Positions 1 to 7,358 of a DNA stretch of 18,482 nt are shown here, in pieces (position 1 is the stretch's first letter; the number at the start of each line of letters is the position of its first letter). The translations under genes were made by a program, and so were the position numbers. The notes under the pieces were generated by a model that was not told the origin of the DNA, ran no database searches, and saw only the letters and a program-made list of their open reading frames with translations. Origin of the DNA: DASXRU01 sp039933315 (GTDB taxonomy: Bacteria > Acidobacteriota > Blastocatellia > Pyrinomonadales > Pyrinomonadaceae); the NCBI GenBank assembly GCA_039933315.1, contig JBDTOI010000077.1:1-18482 (forward strand). Direction: 5' to 3'.

Positions 1-177
1 GCTGTTACCTGGCTTACACACCGGTATATCATGCATGGGTTTCTTTGGTTTTTGCACAAAGATCATCACCAGAAAGGTCCGGGCTTTTTAGAAAAAAATG
101 ATGCTTTCTTTTTAATATTTGCCATACCAAGCTGGCTTTGTATCATGCTGGGTGTAATTTACAAGAGCGAGCTGTCA
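1..177 (+). CDS. crtZ: Partial CrtZ-type carotenoid (beta-carotene) hydroxylase, 5' and 3' ends missing
   Basis: Reading in frame from base 1 gives AVTWLTHRYIMHGFLWFLHK and then a DHH triplet. This contains the HX4H (H7, H12) and HXXHH (H19, H22, H23) di-iron ligand clusters of the membrane fatty-acid-hydroxylase superfamily. The following EKND and FAIPSW residues are typical of CrtZ beta-carotene 3-hydroxylases, which add hydroxyl groups to carotenoid rings in the membrane. The start lies left of the window. The open frame runs on to base 276, but after about residue 58-70 the sequence is antisense to the neighbouring beta-helix gene, so the true hydroxylase homology ends somewhere between 165 and 210. 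Base composition is far more AT-rich than the rest (19 of 60 G+C in line 61-120). Family assignment is firm; its presence in the same genome as the rest is doubtful. Confidence 0.75.
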
Positions 178-1825
178 ATTGCCATTGGCAGCGGTATTAC
201 CGGCAATGATTGTGTTTTCCAAAGTCACTGTGCCGGGGCCCACACGGATGCCGCCGCCAGTACCTTCAGCTACTAGTCGCGGCGGCTTGTTAGCTCCGCC
301 CTGGTTGACGCCGGTGTTGCCGGCCTGAGCGTTGTTGCCGCTGATCGTCCCGTGCTTAATATTTACGGTGGCGGCGTTGTTCGTAATTGCGCCGCCATAC
401 GCGAGGCCGCCGGCGCCGTGATTGCCGCAGGAGCCGTTGGTCTGTCCACCGTTGCCGCCGTTGCCGCCAGTGGCGAAGTTGTTGGCAAACGTCGCGGTAT
501 TGACGATCAAGCTTCCGCCGTCGGCGAACATTGCTCCACCCCGCGCACCGCCGCCGTCACCGGCCTGATGACCACCCAGGCAGGTCGAGCCGAAGGCATT
601 GCCGCCGTTGCCCCCAATCGCTCCCGCGAGATGGAAGGTGGAGTTGGTTACCGTAACGTTACCGAGACTATACAGAGCGCCACCACCAGCATCGCCGGCA
701 GCGTTGACTCCGTTGCCTCCTGTGCCTGAGTTACCAGCGAGGGCGACAGTACTCTCAAACGTGGCGTTGTTAATGCTTACGGTCGCGAAGTTGGTGGGGT
801 TAATGACGGTAAGGGCCGCCAATCCAGACGGCACCGCCCTGGGCGAATCCAGGGACACCACCGTTGTCGTCGTCGTTTTGATCGACGCTGCCGCTGATGC
901 CGCCATTCGCCGCGCTGTTGTCGAATCGCGACCCGTTGATGTTGAGCGTGCCGCCGGCGAAATAGATCGAGCCACCCAGGGCATTGGAGCCGGCGCCGTT
1001 GTTGAAATTGCCGCCGTTGCCACCCGTGGCGGCGTTAGCCGTAAATGTACTATTCGTAATGCTCACGTTGCCTGTCCCGAGACTGGCGAGGCCGCCGCCA
1101 AGGGCATCGAGGGTTCTGTGTTCGTTGACGATGTCGTCACCCTTGCCCAATACCTGGCACGACTGGATGGTGACGTTATCAAGCGTGACACTGCCGCCAT
1201 TGTTAAGAACGCCCCCGCCGGCGCGGTTCTCGTTTTGTGCCGTCGGGTTGGTGCTCGCGCCGCTGGTACCGCCATCTGCGGCCCGGCCATTCTCAATTGC
1301 CAGGTCCTGGAAGGTGACGTTGCCACCTGACGCGGTGATATGAAAAACGCGGTCACGAGTGCTGCCGCCGTTCAGCCCTGAGGCATTGATAATGGTCGCA
1401 TTCAGCCCTGACGAGCCGCCGCCAACGATGGTCACCGAGTGGAGGGTCGAGGTTATGTCCAGATCACCCGTGGCCGCGGCGTTCTCTTGCGTGGCATTCG
1501 TCAGCGTAAGGTTGTAGGTGGTGGTCGGTTGCAGATTAATAACCACCGGGATTGCGCTGACGTCGGCGTTTGAAGCAATGATGGCGCCGCGCAAACTGCA
1601 ATCGTTGGGCGAGGCCGTGCACATCGTAGCGGTGACCGCCGCCGTATCGTCGGTGCGATCAACATCGAACGTTGTTGTCCACAACGGCATCAGGCTGGAA
1701 GTCTCGAGAACGGCCCGCGGACCTATACGGTTAGATGAACTCGAGGATGCGCTGGGAGTGAACGTTAGAAATGCGCCGGTCAAAGCGATGAATGCTAATA
1801 GCGACCAGGGGAATTTTCTTTTCAT
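175..1825 (-). pseudogene. Secreted CSLREA / right-handed beta-helix protein, frameshifted and 3'-truncated
   Basis: The start is placed at 1825 because it follows a GGAG motif and opens directly into a signal peptide (MKRKFPWSLLAFIALTGAFL, then TPSAS). A longer in-frame start at 2032 would bury this signal. Residues 76-81 read CSLRGA, a variant of the CSLREA motif of large secreted bacterial proteins. Then come many Gly/Asn-rich turns (NSTF, GGNGG, GGGAL, NATF), as in pectate-lyase-like beta-helix proteins. At about base 813, in a CCC run read on the minus strand, the frame breaks: one frame stops at 800, while the repeat pattern continues unbroken in another frame (LTVINPTNFATVSINNATFE) down to a stop at 175. 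The usual C-terminal part after NTIIAGNTAANGN is missing, where carotenoid hydroxylase sequence begins. A one-base sequencing error cannot be told from a real mutation. Likely exported or surface-exposed; specific role unknown. Confidence 0.75.
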
Positions 1826-2333
1826 TGTTATGCTCCAGGCTATTTGATTTAGAAAGTTGTCTTGCCAGGCTATGAATTGGTGATCACTTTGCTGTTGCCA
1901 GCCAACAGTGCACGATTGTGGGTGTTCCGGTGGACAGAATTCCGCGGTGAGCTGTGTCCTTTGTCCGTTGAAGAGTCCGTTGTTGTTTAGCCGTGCGGTT
2001 GTTTGATGTGGAGTGGCGCAGCGCGACGACATCGGTCCTTAGTACTGCTCCTGCGCGTTTTATCAACCTTCGCCGGTTGAATGCCTGTGCGCGGGAGCGC
2101 AGGCTAAGAACCACTTCATAAAATCGCAGACCTTAATACACCTTTCGGGGGTTGCTGGGCAAGTAAAATTTGGACGGAACAGGATAGAAGTGCTGAGTTT
2201 TACACGATCTTTGTGGGAGTCAAGGTTGAGGTTTCACGCAAAGGCGCTAAGCAGGGAAAGACATAAGCGCAAAGTAGAAATCTAACGGAAAACTGGTCTC
2301 ACGTGATACATGTCTGCCGGATAGTTAGATCGG
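1826..2333. other. Gene-free interval upstream of the beta-helix gene
   Basis: About 500 bases between the beta-helix start and the end of the permease gene. Open frames here (for example minus 1884-2114) are short, Arg-rich and show no recognisable family. The interval should hold the beta-helix promoter on the minus strand, but I see no convincing -35/-10 pair. It contains one dispersed-repeat-like segment, listed separately. No clear Rho-independent terminator is visible after the permease gene. Confidence 0.5.
2232..2276. repeat. Degenerate CGCAAAG / CGCTAAG intergenic repeat
   Basis: The stretch contains TTCACGCAAAGGCGCTAAG, then a broken middle, then AAGCGCAAAG. These are short degenerate copies of a CGCAAAG/CGCTAAG unit. 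Motifs of this kind recur between genes in several environmental bacterial lineages, but I can see only this one copy here. Function unknown. Confidence 0.4.
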
Positions 2334-4931
2334 TCAACTCAACACCACGATGTTATAGACCATGTGAAGAACTACTGCCGGCGCAAGCCTGCCGGTTTTC
2401 TTAAACAGGAACGCGTTGGTCAGACCCACCAGCCCAACAGGCACCCAGGCTAGCGGTGAATGATAAATTGCGAAAAAAGCCGCGCTCCCCGCCAAAGCAC
2501 CCCAGCCTCCCCACTCTCGATCAAGAGCGCGAAAGAGTAACCCGCGAAATAAGTACTCCTCAGCAAAGGGGGCAAACGCAATGGCCATGACGGCATAGGA
2601 AAGTTTTAGACTGGGATAATTCTCCGACTGCTCCCGGGCAACACGAAACATTTCGGAAAACGTAGGGAACTGTGACAACAGCGATAAATAACCGAGCGCC
2701 AGCAATCCGAGCAATAGCCCGCCCATGGCTCCAATGAACATGGACATGACAAAACGCCGGCCTCTCGTTCCGTCCCCACTCCACCACCAGGGCTTAGTCT
2801 GTTCAGAATGACTCTGAGGTCGCCAACACCAGACTTCCTTCGGCGGAAGTCCACGAGCTGTGAGCATGATTGATGCGACCGATGAAACCACAAACGCTAC
2901 GGCGCCATAAGCAAGTGCCTGCGCGAGCGCAATACCCGTAACCTCCCCGGGGGATGAAACAAAGACAATAAATAATCCGGTTAGGATGGCACCGCCCTCT
3001 GCGAGAATACTGATCGCAATCATCGCGTGCATGAGGGTAGGTGGCGGAGGAACCTTTTCAGACCACGGGTCAAAAAGGAATGGTAAGCGAGCACGAAAAT
3101 TCTGCCACATTGCGGCCGCAGTGACCCACGAGTAGACAATTCCTACAACCGCAATCTGCCACCGCAGTGTTATTACTCCGACTGCGAAGGTGAACGTACC
3201 CAGGGAAGCCGCCCAACGCCGCGCTCTGGGAATGGGCTGAGGCTCCCCGGACGAAGACGGCGTGGGAACAAGCGTGACGGACTTCTGTGACATGCTGCGC
3301 CCAAATGCGAGCCATCCAACGGCGACCAGCAGGACCCTCCACGCGTCGGCCGGGAAACTGATCATCGTGTAGACGAGCACTAACATTACCAATGTGGTGG
3401 CGATGAGAAACCAAAGCCTTGCCTTGGCCTTCATCAATTCTTCCAGGCCCCTGGGCCATGTTAGAGCGAGCCATAATGCCTGTCCTTCTGATGAGAGAGA
3501 TCGGGGGCCCAGCGTCCAAAGAAAGTAGGTTCCAAACAGCAAGGCGGCTCCGGATAAGTAATGCCATGAACTGTCAACATTCCGAGCCAGCGAGTGCAAG
3601 TTGAATAATTGCAAGCCGGCAACAGTCAGCGGAATCAGAATCGTTTGCACAATCGCGCCGCGATCTCTTAAGAACCACAGTATTTCTTTCCGATACAGGG
3701 GGTCTTTGCCAAAACGAGGGGTGAGTGGGCCCTTTGTCGAGGGCGGTTTTGCCTTAACAGAAGAGCTGGTGAGGTCATGTTGCGAGCCCCAAACGGTGAA
3801 CCCCACGCCACCTGCGATCATGACAATCGAACCCAGCCAGCAGACCATCATTCCGGAGATAAATGAGAGCGAACCGTCGGACTGCAACCCGACAGACCAC
3901 GAGAACAACGGTGATGGAATTGAGGTCGCGAGAGGTCGCAGCAGGCCGCCCAGGACAACCAGGATCTTAGGCATCGCTAAGACCAATAGAAGAGACACCA
4001 TCGCTGCGTAGCCGAACCAGCTCGTAAGTCCTAGCAGTGCACCACGTGAACGCGGCGGAACTCGAAGCATGACACCGATCTCAAGCGCTTTGCCTACACA
4101 GGCCGCGGCCACTGAAACAGGCACACCGATCAAAATCGCAGCAGCGATGCCAACTTCGGGTCCGTAAATGAGGCCGTATAGAACGCCGAAGAAAAACGGA
4201 CCCGTCGAGTAAGTGGGATTGGCTGCCATCGGTGACAGCATTTCAGCAAGAAAGACTGCGCCAGGCTTTACCGGGTGGCTGAATAACCACTCCCACATCG
4301 GGTTCCTTCTGCGCTGGAGATCGAGCTCGAGACCTTCTCCCTGGCAGATCATCATGACAAGCCACCAGAGCAAAGCGAGGCTACCTAGCATCCCGGGGAG
4401 AGATCGAGCAGTCGTCAGATAGGCCGGTCCATGCTGAGCGTTCCGCTCGCTAATAAAGCCAGTACTTCGATGTGTCTGGACGGCCTTTCGCAAAAACAAC
4501 TCGTTTTCTTCCCTGGTCCCGCCAAACTCATCGGATCGGTACCGAGACTCGTCGTCGTAGGCATTTTCAAGTTGTGCCTCTGCTTGTTTTATTTCGGTTT
4601 GAGAAGTAGCCCTTTCGCGCTCACGAATCGCGTCAATAAAATACGATCCGCTTACCACTATCTTCCCTTGTTGTTCGGCCTGGATGCGCTGTCCTGCCAA
4701 TATCGCGGAGTGCACAACATAGCCCGCCATGCTATTCATGCCTGCCATTGCAATCCAAACCAGAATCACCCCCAGGGTTCCGAGCGTATCGGTGCCTGAG
4801 CCGGTCCGGTGCCGCAGCAGCTGCCGCTGTCGTCTCGCTCGACCACCAGCTCGGCGCCGAGCGACCGAAAGCAGTAGTCCAACCGTGCGCCAGAAGCTAA
4901 GCGCACGCGATGCGGACGGTTCAGAATTCAT
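2334..4931 (-). CDS. ABC-2-type permease fused to a C-terminal CPBP (CAAX-protease-like) membrane domain
   Basis: An 865-residue polytopic membrane protein. After a basic N-terminus (RRRAGGRARRQRQ, about 25-37) comes a first membrane segment (50-75) and a long extracytoplasmic stretch (about 90-165) with a charged, coiled-coil-like part (RERERATSQTEIKQAEAQ). Clusters of hydrophobic segments follow at about 178-198, 240-280, 298-330, 358-382, 425-475, 505-545 and 575-610. The last 230 residues are a CPBP module: E791-E792 with R796 (EEYLFRG), H824 (AIYHS) and H856/N860 (HMVYN), the three catalytic-type motifs of the Abi/CAAX intramembrane protease family. The gene overlaps the ATPase gene by ATGA, and no good Shine-Dalgarno precedes its start, so translation is probably coupled. 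It likely forms the transmembrane part of an exporter; the substrate is unknown. Peptidase activity is inferred from motifs only. Confidence 0.85.
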   Translation of the reverse strand: MNSEPSASRALSFWRTVGLLLSVARRRAGGRARRQRQLLRHRTGSGTDTLGTLGVILVWIAMAGMNSMAGYVVHSAILAGQRIQAEQQGKIVVSGSYFIDAIRERERATSQTEIKQAEAQLENAYDDESRYRSDEFGGTREENELFLRKAVQTHRSTGFISERNAQHGPAYLTTARSLPGMLGSLALLWWLVMMICQGEGLELDLQRRRNPMWEWLFSHPVKPGAVFLAEMLSPMAANPTYSTGPFFFGVLYGLIYGPEVGIAAAILIGVPVSVAAACVGKALEIGVMLRVPPRSRGALLGLTSWFGYAAMVSLLLVLAMPKILVVLGGLLRPLATSIPSPLFSWSVGLQSDGSLSFISGMMVCWLGSIVMIAGGVGFTVWGSQHDLTSSSVKAKPPSTKGPLTPRFGKDPLYRKEILWFLRDRGAIVQTILIPLTVAGLQLFNLHSLARNVDSSWHYLSGAALLFGTYFLWTLGPRSLSSEGQALWLALTWPRGLEELMKAKARLWFLIATTLVMLVLVYTMISFPADAWRVLLVAVGWLAFGRSMSQKSVTLVPTPSSSGEPQPIPRARRWAASLGTFTFAVGVITLRWQIAVVGIVYSWVTAAAMWQNFRARLPFLFDPWSEKVPPPPTLMHAMIAISILAEGGAILTGLFIVFVSSPGEVTGIALAQALAYGAVAFVVSSVASIMLTARGLPPKEVWCWRPQSHSEQTKPWWWSGDGTRGRRFVMSMFIGAMGGLLLGLLALGYLSLLSQFPTFSEMFRVAREQSENYPSLKLSYAVMAIAFAPFAEEYLFRGLLFRALDREWGGWGALAGSAAFFAIYHSPLAWVPVGLVGLTNAFLFKKTGRLAPAVVLHMVYNIVVLS

Positions 4932-5716
4932 TTTTGCGGAGGTCTGGCCGTGAGTTTAAGAAAGATTTCTTCGAGACTCGATGATTCAGCGAAAGTTGAA
5001 CGAAGATCACCCAGGGAGCCTTTTGCTACCTGGTGCCCATCATTGATAATTACCGCGTGGGAACAAAGCTTAGCTACTTGATCCATTAAATGGGTGGAAA
5101 AGAGAACTGTGGTGCCTCGGCCTGACTCTTCTACCATCAGATCATAAAAGAGATGGGTGGATTCAACATCAAGGCCGTTCGTAGGCTCGTCCAGAATCAG
5201 GAGCTTGGGTTCATGTAACAGGGAGAGAAGGAGGCCAAGTTTTTTCTTCATGCCCCGAGAGTAATCTTCAGCGTAATTATCTATGTCATCCGCCAGTCGG
5301 AGGCGGGCAATCAGGGGATACACTTGATCCATGGTGGTTTTTACGTCAAGGCCATGCATGGCTGCGCTTAGTTCAAGTATTTCCCGGCCGGACAAGTATG
5401 AATAGAACACGGGTTCATCGGGAAGAAAGCCAACGAGCCTTTTGACTTCAACACGCTCTTCGAACGCGTCGTGACCGTCAACCAGGAGGGCGCCCTCCGT
5501 CGCTTTTAATATGCCCATCAGGAGCCGAAATAATGTTGTTTTGCCGGCGCCATTGGGTCCGAGCAATCCACAGAGTTGACCCGCGGGCACCGAAAACGAA
5601 ATGTCTTTAAGCGCGACCTTATCGCCGAACGCTTTCGTGACATGATCGATTTCGACGAGTTCGGTTGGCGAGGCGAATGAATTCTTTAGTTCGAAGTCCA
5701 TCTTCTCAGTGAACAT
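4928..5716 (-). CDS. ABC transporter ATP-binding protein (ABC-2 exporter type)
   Basis: A 262-residue nucleotide-binding subunit, the partner of the permease it overlaps by four bases. Visible motifs: Walker A GPNGAGKTT (53-61), a Q-loop region reading GFLPDEP with Asp where Gln is usual (96-102), a signature YSRGMKKKL (152-160) replacing canonical LSGGQ, Walker B LLILDEP with the catalytic Glu (172-178), a D-loop NGLD (180-183) and switch His in STH (207-209). Arg or Lys in the signature and Asp in the Q-loop are seen in the CcmA/ABC-2 branch, so they do not suggest inactivity. The start is uncertain: ATG at 5716 has no clear ribosome site, and a second ATG at 5701 is also possible. The gene begins 29 bases after the antitoxin gene on the same strand, so co-transcription is plausible. 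The exported substrate is not evident. Confidence 0.93.
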   Translation of the reverse strand: MFTEKMDFELKNSFASPTELVEIDHVTKAFGDKVALKDISFSVPAGQLCGLLGPNGAGKTTLFRLLMGILKATEGALLVDGHDAFEERVEVKRLVGFLPDEPVFYSYLSGREILELSAAMHGLDVKTTMDQVYPLIARLRLADDIDNYAEDYSRGMKKKLGLLLSLLHEPKLLILDEPTNGLDVESTHLFYDLMVEESGRGTTVLFSTHLMDQVAKLCSHAVIINDGHQVAKGSLGDLRSTFAESSSLEEIFLKLTARPPQK

Positions 5717-5745
5717 GTTTGGGTCGGATTAGATCAGTGAACGTT

Positions 5746-6093
5746 TTAGATGGTTGCGAGTCTTTGGACCGTATCCGGGTAACGCTTGACGAGATTGATC
5801 AGCAGCGCGGCCTGCGCATTTGGCCTGGCACGTCCCTGTTCCCAGTTTTCCAGTGTGCGGACGTTCGTTCGCAGATAGGCCGCAAAGAGGGCACGGGAGA
5901 TCTTCAAGCTCTTTCGCACGCGAATCAGTTCCTGCGGTGTGACGCTCGGCGCCGGCTTGTACTCGACCGCATGAGTGCGGAGCGTTCGCTTCCCCTGCCG
6001 CGCGTCGGCGAGAGCTTCCATGCCCTCGCTAAGTTCATGGAACAGATCTCGCGTAGCACGACGCTTCGGTTTTGCTTTGATTGAACCCTTCAT
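5746..6093 (-). CDS. HTH-type antitoxin / transcriptional regulator (XRE/HigA-like)
   Basis: A 115-residue basic protein. The N-terminal half (1-45) is charged and probably contacts the toxin. The C-terminal half (about 52-100) is an XRE-type helix-turn-helix: TPQELIRVRKSLKISRALFA then LRTNVRTLENWEQGRARPN, a pattern typical of MqsA/HigA-like antitoxins. A good ribosome site AAGGAG (6100-6105) lies seven bases before its ATG, and the start codon overlaps the toxin stop (ATGA). Toxin-first gene order is as in higBA systems. It would neutralise the toxin and repress the operon, perhaps through the palindrome at 6457-6479. The antitoxin frame is intact while the toxin frame is broken. Confidence 0.85.
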   Translation of the reverse strand: MKGSIKAKPKRRATRDLFHELSEGMEALADARQGKRTLRTHAVEYKPAPSVTPQELIRVRKSLKISRALFAAYLRTNVRTLENWEQGRARPNAQAALLINLVKRYPDTVQRLATI

Positions 6094-6432
6094 CGTTTTC
6101 TCCTTGTCTCAAGTTCCTTCTTAATCATTTCTTTCATTGCTTTGCGTTGGGGCGGCGTTAGGTCGGCCATCTCGCCCTTGTCGTAAACCGTGAAGAGCCA
6201 GAACTGCGATCCGGTATCCCACCAGTAATAAATTATTCGCAGACCGCCGCGTTTGCCCTTGCCACCGTTCATCGGCGAACCGCAACTTACGCAACCCGCC
6301 GGTGCCAGGGATCGCGTTGCCAGCCTCTGGGTTCAGCATCAATGAGCTCTGGAGCTGTCGGAAACCATCGTCATCGAGATAGTCGGCCCGATGGCGTTCG
6401 AAAGCAGGTAACTCGACGAAGACAGCCTTCAC
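6090..6432 (-). pseudogene. RelE/HigB-like type II toxin, frameshifted
   Basis: The N-terminal part reads VKAVFVELPAFERHRADYLD (GTG start at 6432), then LNPEAGNAIPGTGGLRKLRF and ADER. The C-terminal part lies in another frame: GGKGKRGGLRIIYYWW, then FWLFTVYDKGEMADLTP and a Lys/Arg-rich tail. Together they make a standard RelE/HigB-family toxin of about 113 residues. Such toxins are ribosome-dependent or free mRNA endoribonucleases. The frames join at base 6264, where one extra base on the minus strand (T between CGG and GGC) moves translation into the wrong frame, giving an unrelated Arg-rich tail. I see no strong Shine-Dalgarno before GTG. Either the toxin is inactivated while its antitoxin is kept, or this is a one-base assembly error. 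An open frame extending upstream to 6600 is not part of the family. Confidence 0.8.
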
Positions 6433-6456
6433 ACCTGAATGATAAGGAGGTTTGTG

Positions 6457-6479
6457 TCTATACGCAAGTCGCGTATAGA
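6457..6479. promoter_or_regulatory. Palindromic operator-like site upstream of the toxin-antitoxin genes
   Basis: A perfect 9-bp inverted repeat, TCTATACGC then AAGTC then GCGTATAGA. It lies about 25 bases upstream of the toxin GTG and overlaps TATA-like hexamers on the minus strand. Position and symmetry fit an operator bound by the HTH antitoxin for autoregulation; that role is inferred. Confidence 0.5.
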
Positions 6480-6650
6480 GAGCCCCGGGGATTGGACGCC
6501 GATACTCAGGCTTACGATCGCACAAATCGCAGGCCTGGCCCGCAATGACCCTTGTGTTGGTTTGTGATAAAGTGAGCCACCGCAATGCTTGACCATTCAA
6601 CGTCGATCAAAACTTGTCATGCTAAGAGGGGGCGCAAGCTCTGGTCAGTA

Positions 6651-7358
6651 ATGAGAGTTTCAGGGTGGCGAAGCTGGCTGATGGCCGGCGGTGCCCTCGC
6701 AGGCTTGTTCGCGCTGCCGGTCTGCGCACAGCAGGCAGACGCTCCGGCGCCAATCGTGGTGCAGCCGGGTGCGCCGGGCCAGCCAACCCGGAAACTGCCA
6801 CCGTCGACGAGGGCGATATTGCCGCCACGTTCACCGGCGGATGTGCGGTTCATGCAGGGCATGATCATGCACCATGCGCAAGCGGTTGAGATGACTGCGC
6901 TCATCGAATCGCACCCTATTAACAAGAATCTGGGGTCGTTGGGGTCGCGAATCAGCAGCTCGCAGTCGGACGAAATAAAGTTTATGAAACGGTGGCTGGA
7001 GGCCAGGGGAGAACCGATTTCGCCGATGATGCCGGAGATGCATGGGATGGATATGTCGAGCCATGCTATGAGCGATTCGGGGAGCCATTCAATGCTTATG
7101 CCGGGGATGCTTACGGCAAAGCAGATGGCAGCTCTCAAAAAAGCGAAGGGCAAGGCGTTCGACCGTTTATTTTTGAGGGGGATGATTCAGCACCACGGCG
7201 GCGCGTTGATAATGGTGAAGGACTTGTTCGACACTGCGGGCGCGGGGCAGGACGCTGAACTGTTCAATTTCGCGACCGATGTCGACAGTGGCCAACGCGC
7301 CGAGATCAGGATTATGCAAACAATGCTGGGGGAAAAAACCCCGGAGGAGAAACGATGA
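6651..7358 (+). CDS. DUF305 family exported His/Met-rich protein
   Basis: From the ATG at 6651 the product is 235 residues with a signal peptide (RSWLMAGGALAGLFALPVCA, cut near residue 26). The frame opens at an earlier ATG (6585), but that adds a charged 22-residue leader ahead of the signal, so I prefer 6651; neither start has a strong ribosome site. Two DUF305 half-repeats are clear: FMQGMIMHHAQAVEMTALIE (68-87, HH 74-75) and FLRGMIQHHGGALIMVKDLF (174-193, HH 181-182). Between them is a Met/His-rich loop (126-153: PMMPEMHGMDMSSHAM and on). DUF305 proteins are ferritin-like helical proteins often found with copper-resistance genes; the His-His pairs and Met cluster suggest metal binding. 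It overlaps the next gene by ATGA, so the pair is co-translated. Confidence 0.88.
   Translation: MRVSGWRSWLMAGGALAGLFALPVCAQQADAPAPIVVQPGAPGQPTRKLPPSTRAILPPRSPADVRFMQGMIMHHAQAVEMTALIESHPINKNLGSLGSRISSSQSDEIKFMKRWLEARGEPISPMMPEMHGMDMSSHAMSDSGSHSMLMPGMLTAKQMAALKKAKGKAFDRLFLRGMIQHHGGALIMVKDLFDTAGAGQDAELFNFATDVDSGQRAEIRIMQTMLGEKTPEEKR

Noticed and set aside
815..1023. N-terminal part of the minus open frame starting at 1023
   Set aside because: It is out of frame with the beta-helix gene here and low-complexity; only the part after the frameshift is real.
300..1250. Repeated GCCGCCGTTGCC-like strings resembling a DNA repeat array
   Set aside because: They are the coding echo of Gly/Asn-rich beta-helix turns, with irregular spacing and no constant spacers, so not CRISPR or a satellite.
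352..1343. Several long plus-strand open frames opposite the beta-helix gene
   Set aside because: They are Ala/Val/Pro-rich antisense shadows of a GC-rich repetitive gene, with no ribosome sites or families.
1884..2114. Minus-strand 76-residue open frame
   Set aside because: Arg-rich, no recognisable family, no ribosome site; lies in the upstream region of the beta-helix gene.
5620..5745. Possible inactive ABC ATPase because of SRGM signature and Asp in the Q-loop
   Set aside because: These variants are common in ABC-2/CcmA-type ATPases; Walker A, Walker B Glu and switch His are intact.
6342..6548. Plus-strand small open frame near a good AAGGAGG sequence (6443-6450)
   Set aside because: The AAGGAGG lies inside this open frame, not before its start, and the product is antisense to the toxin with no family.
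6433..6600. Upstream extension of the toxin open frame to an ATG at 6600
   Set aside because: Family homology begins only at the GTG at 6432, and the extension would run through the palindromic operator-like site.
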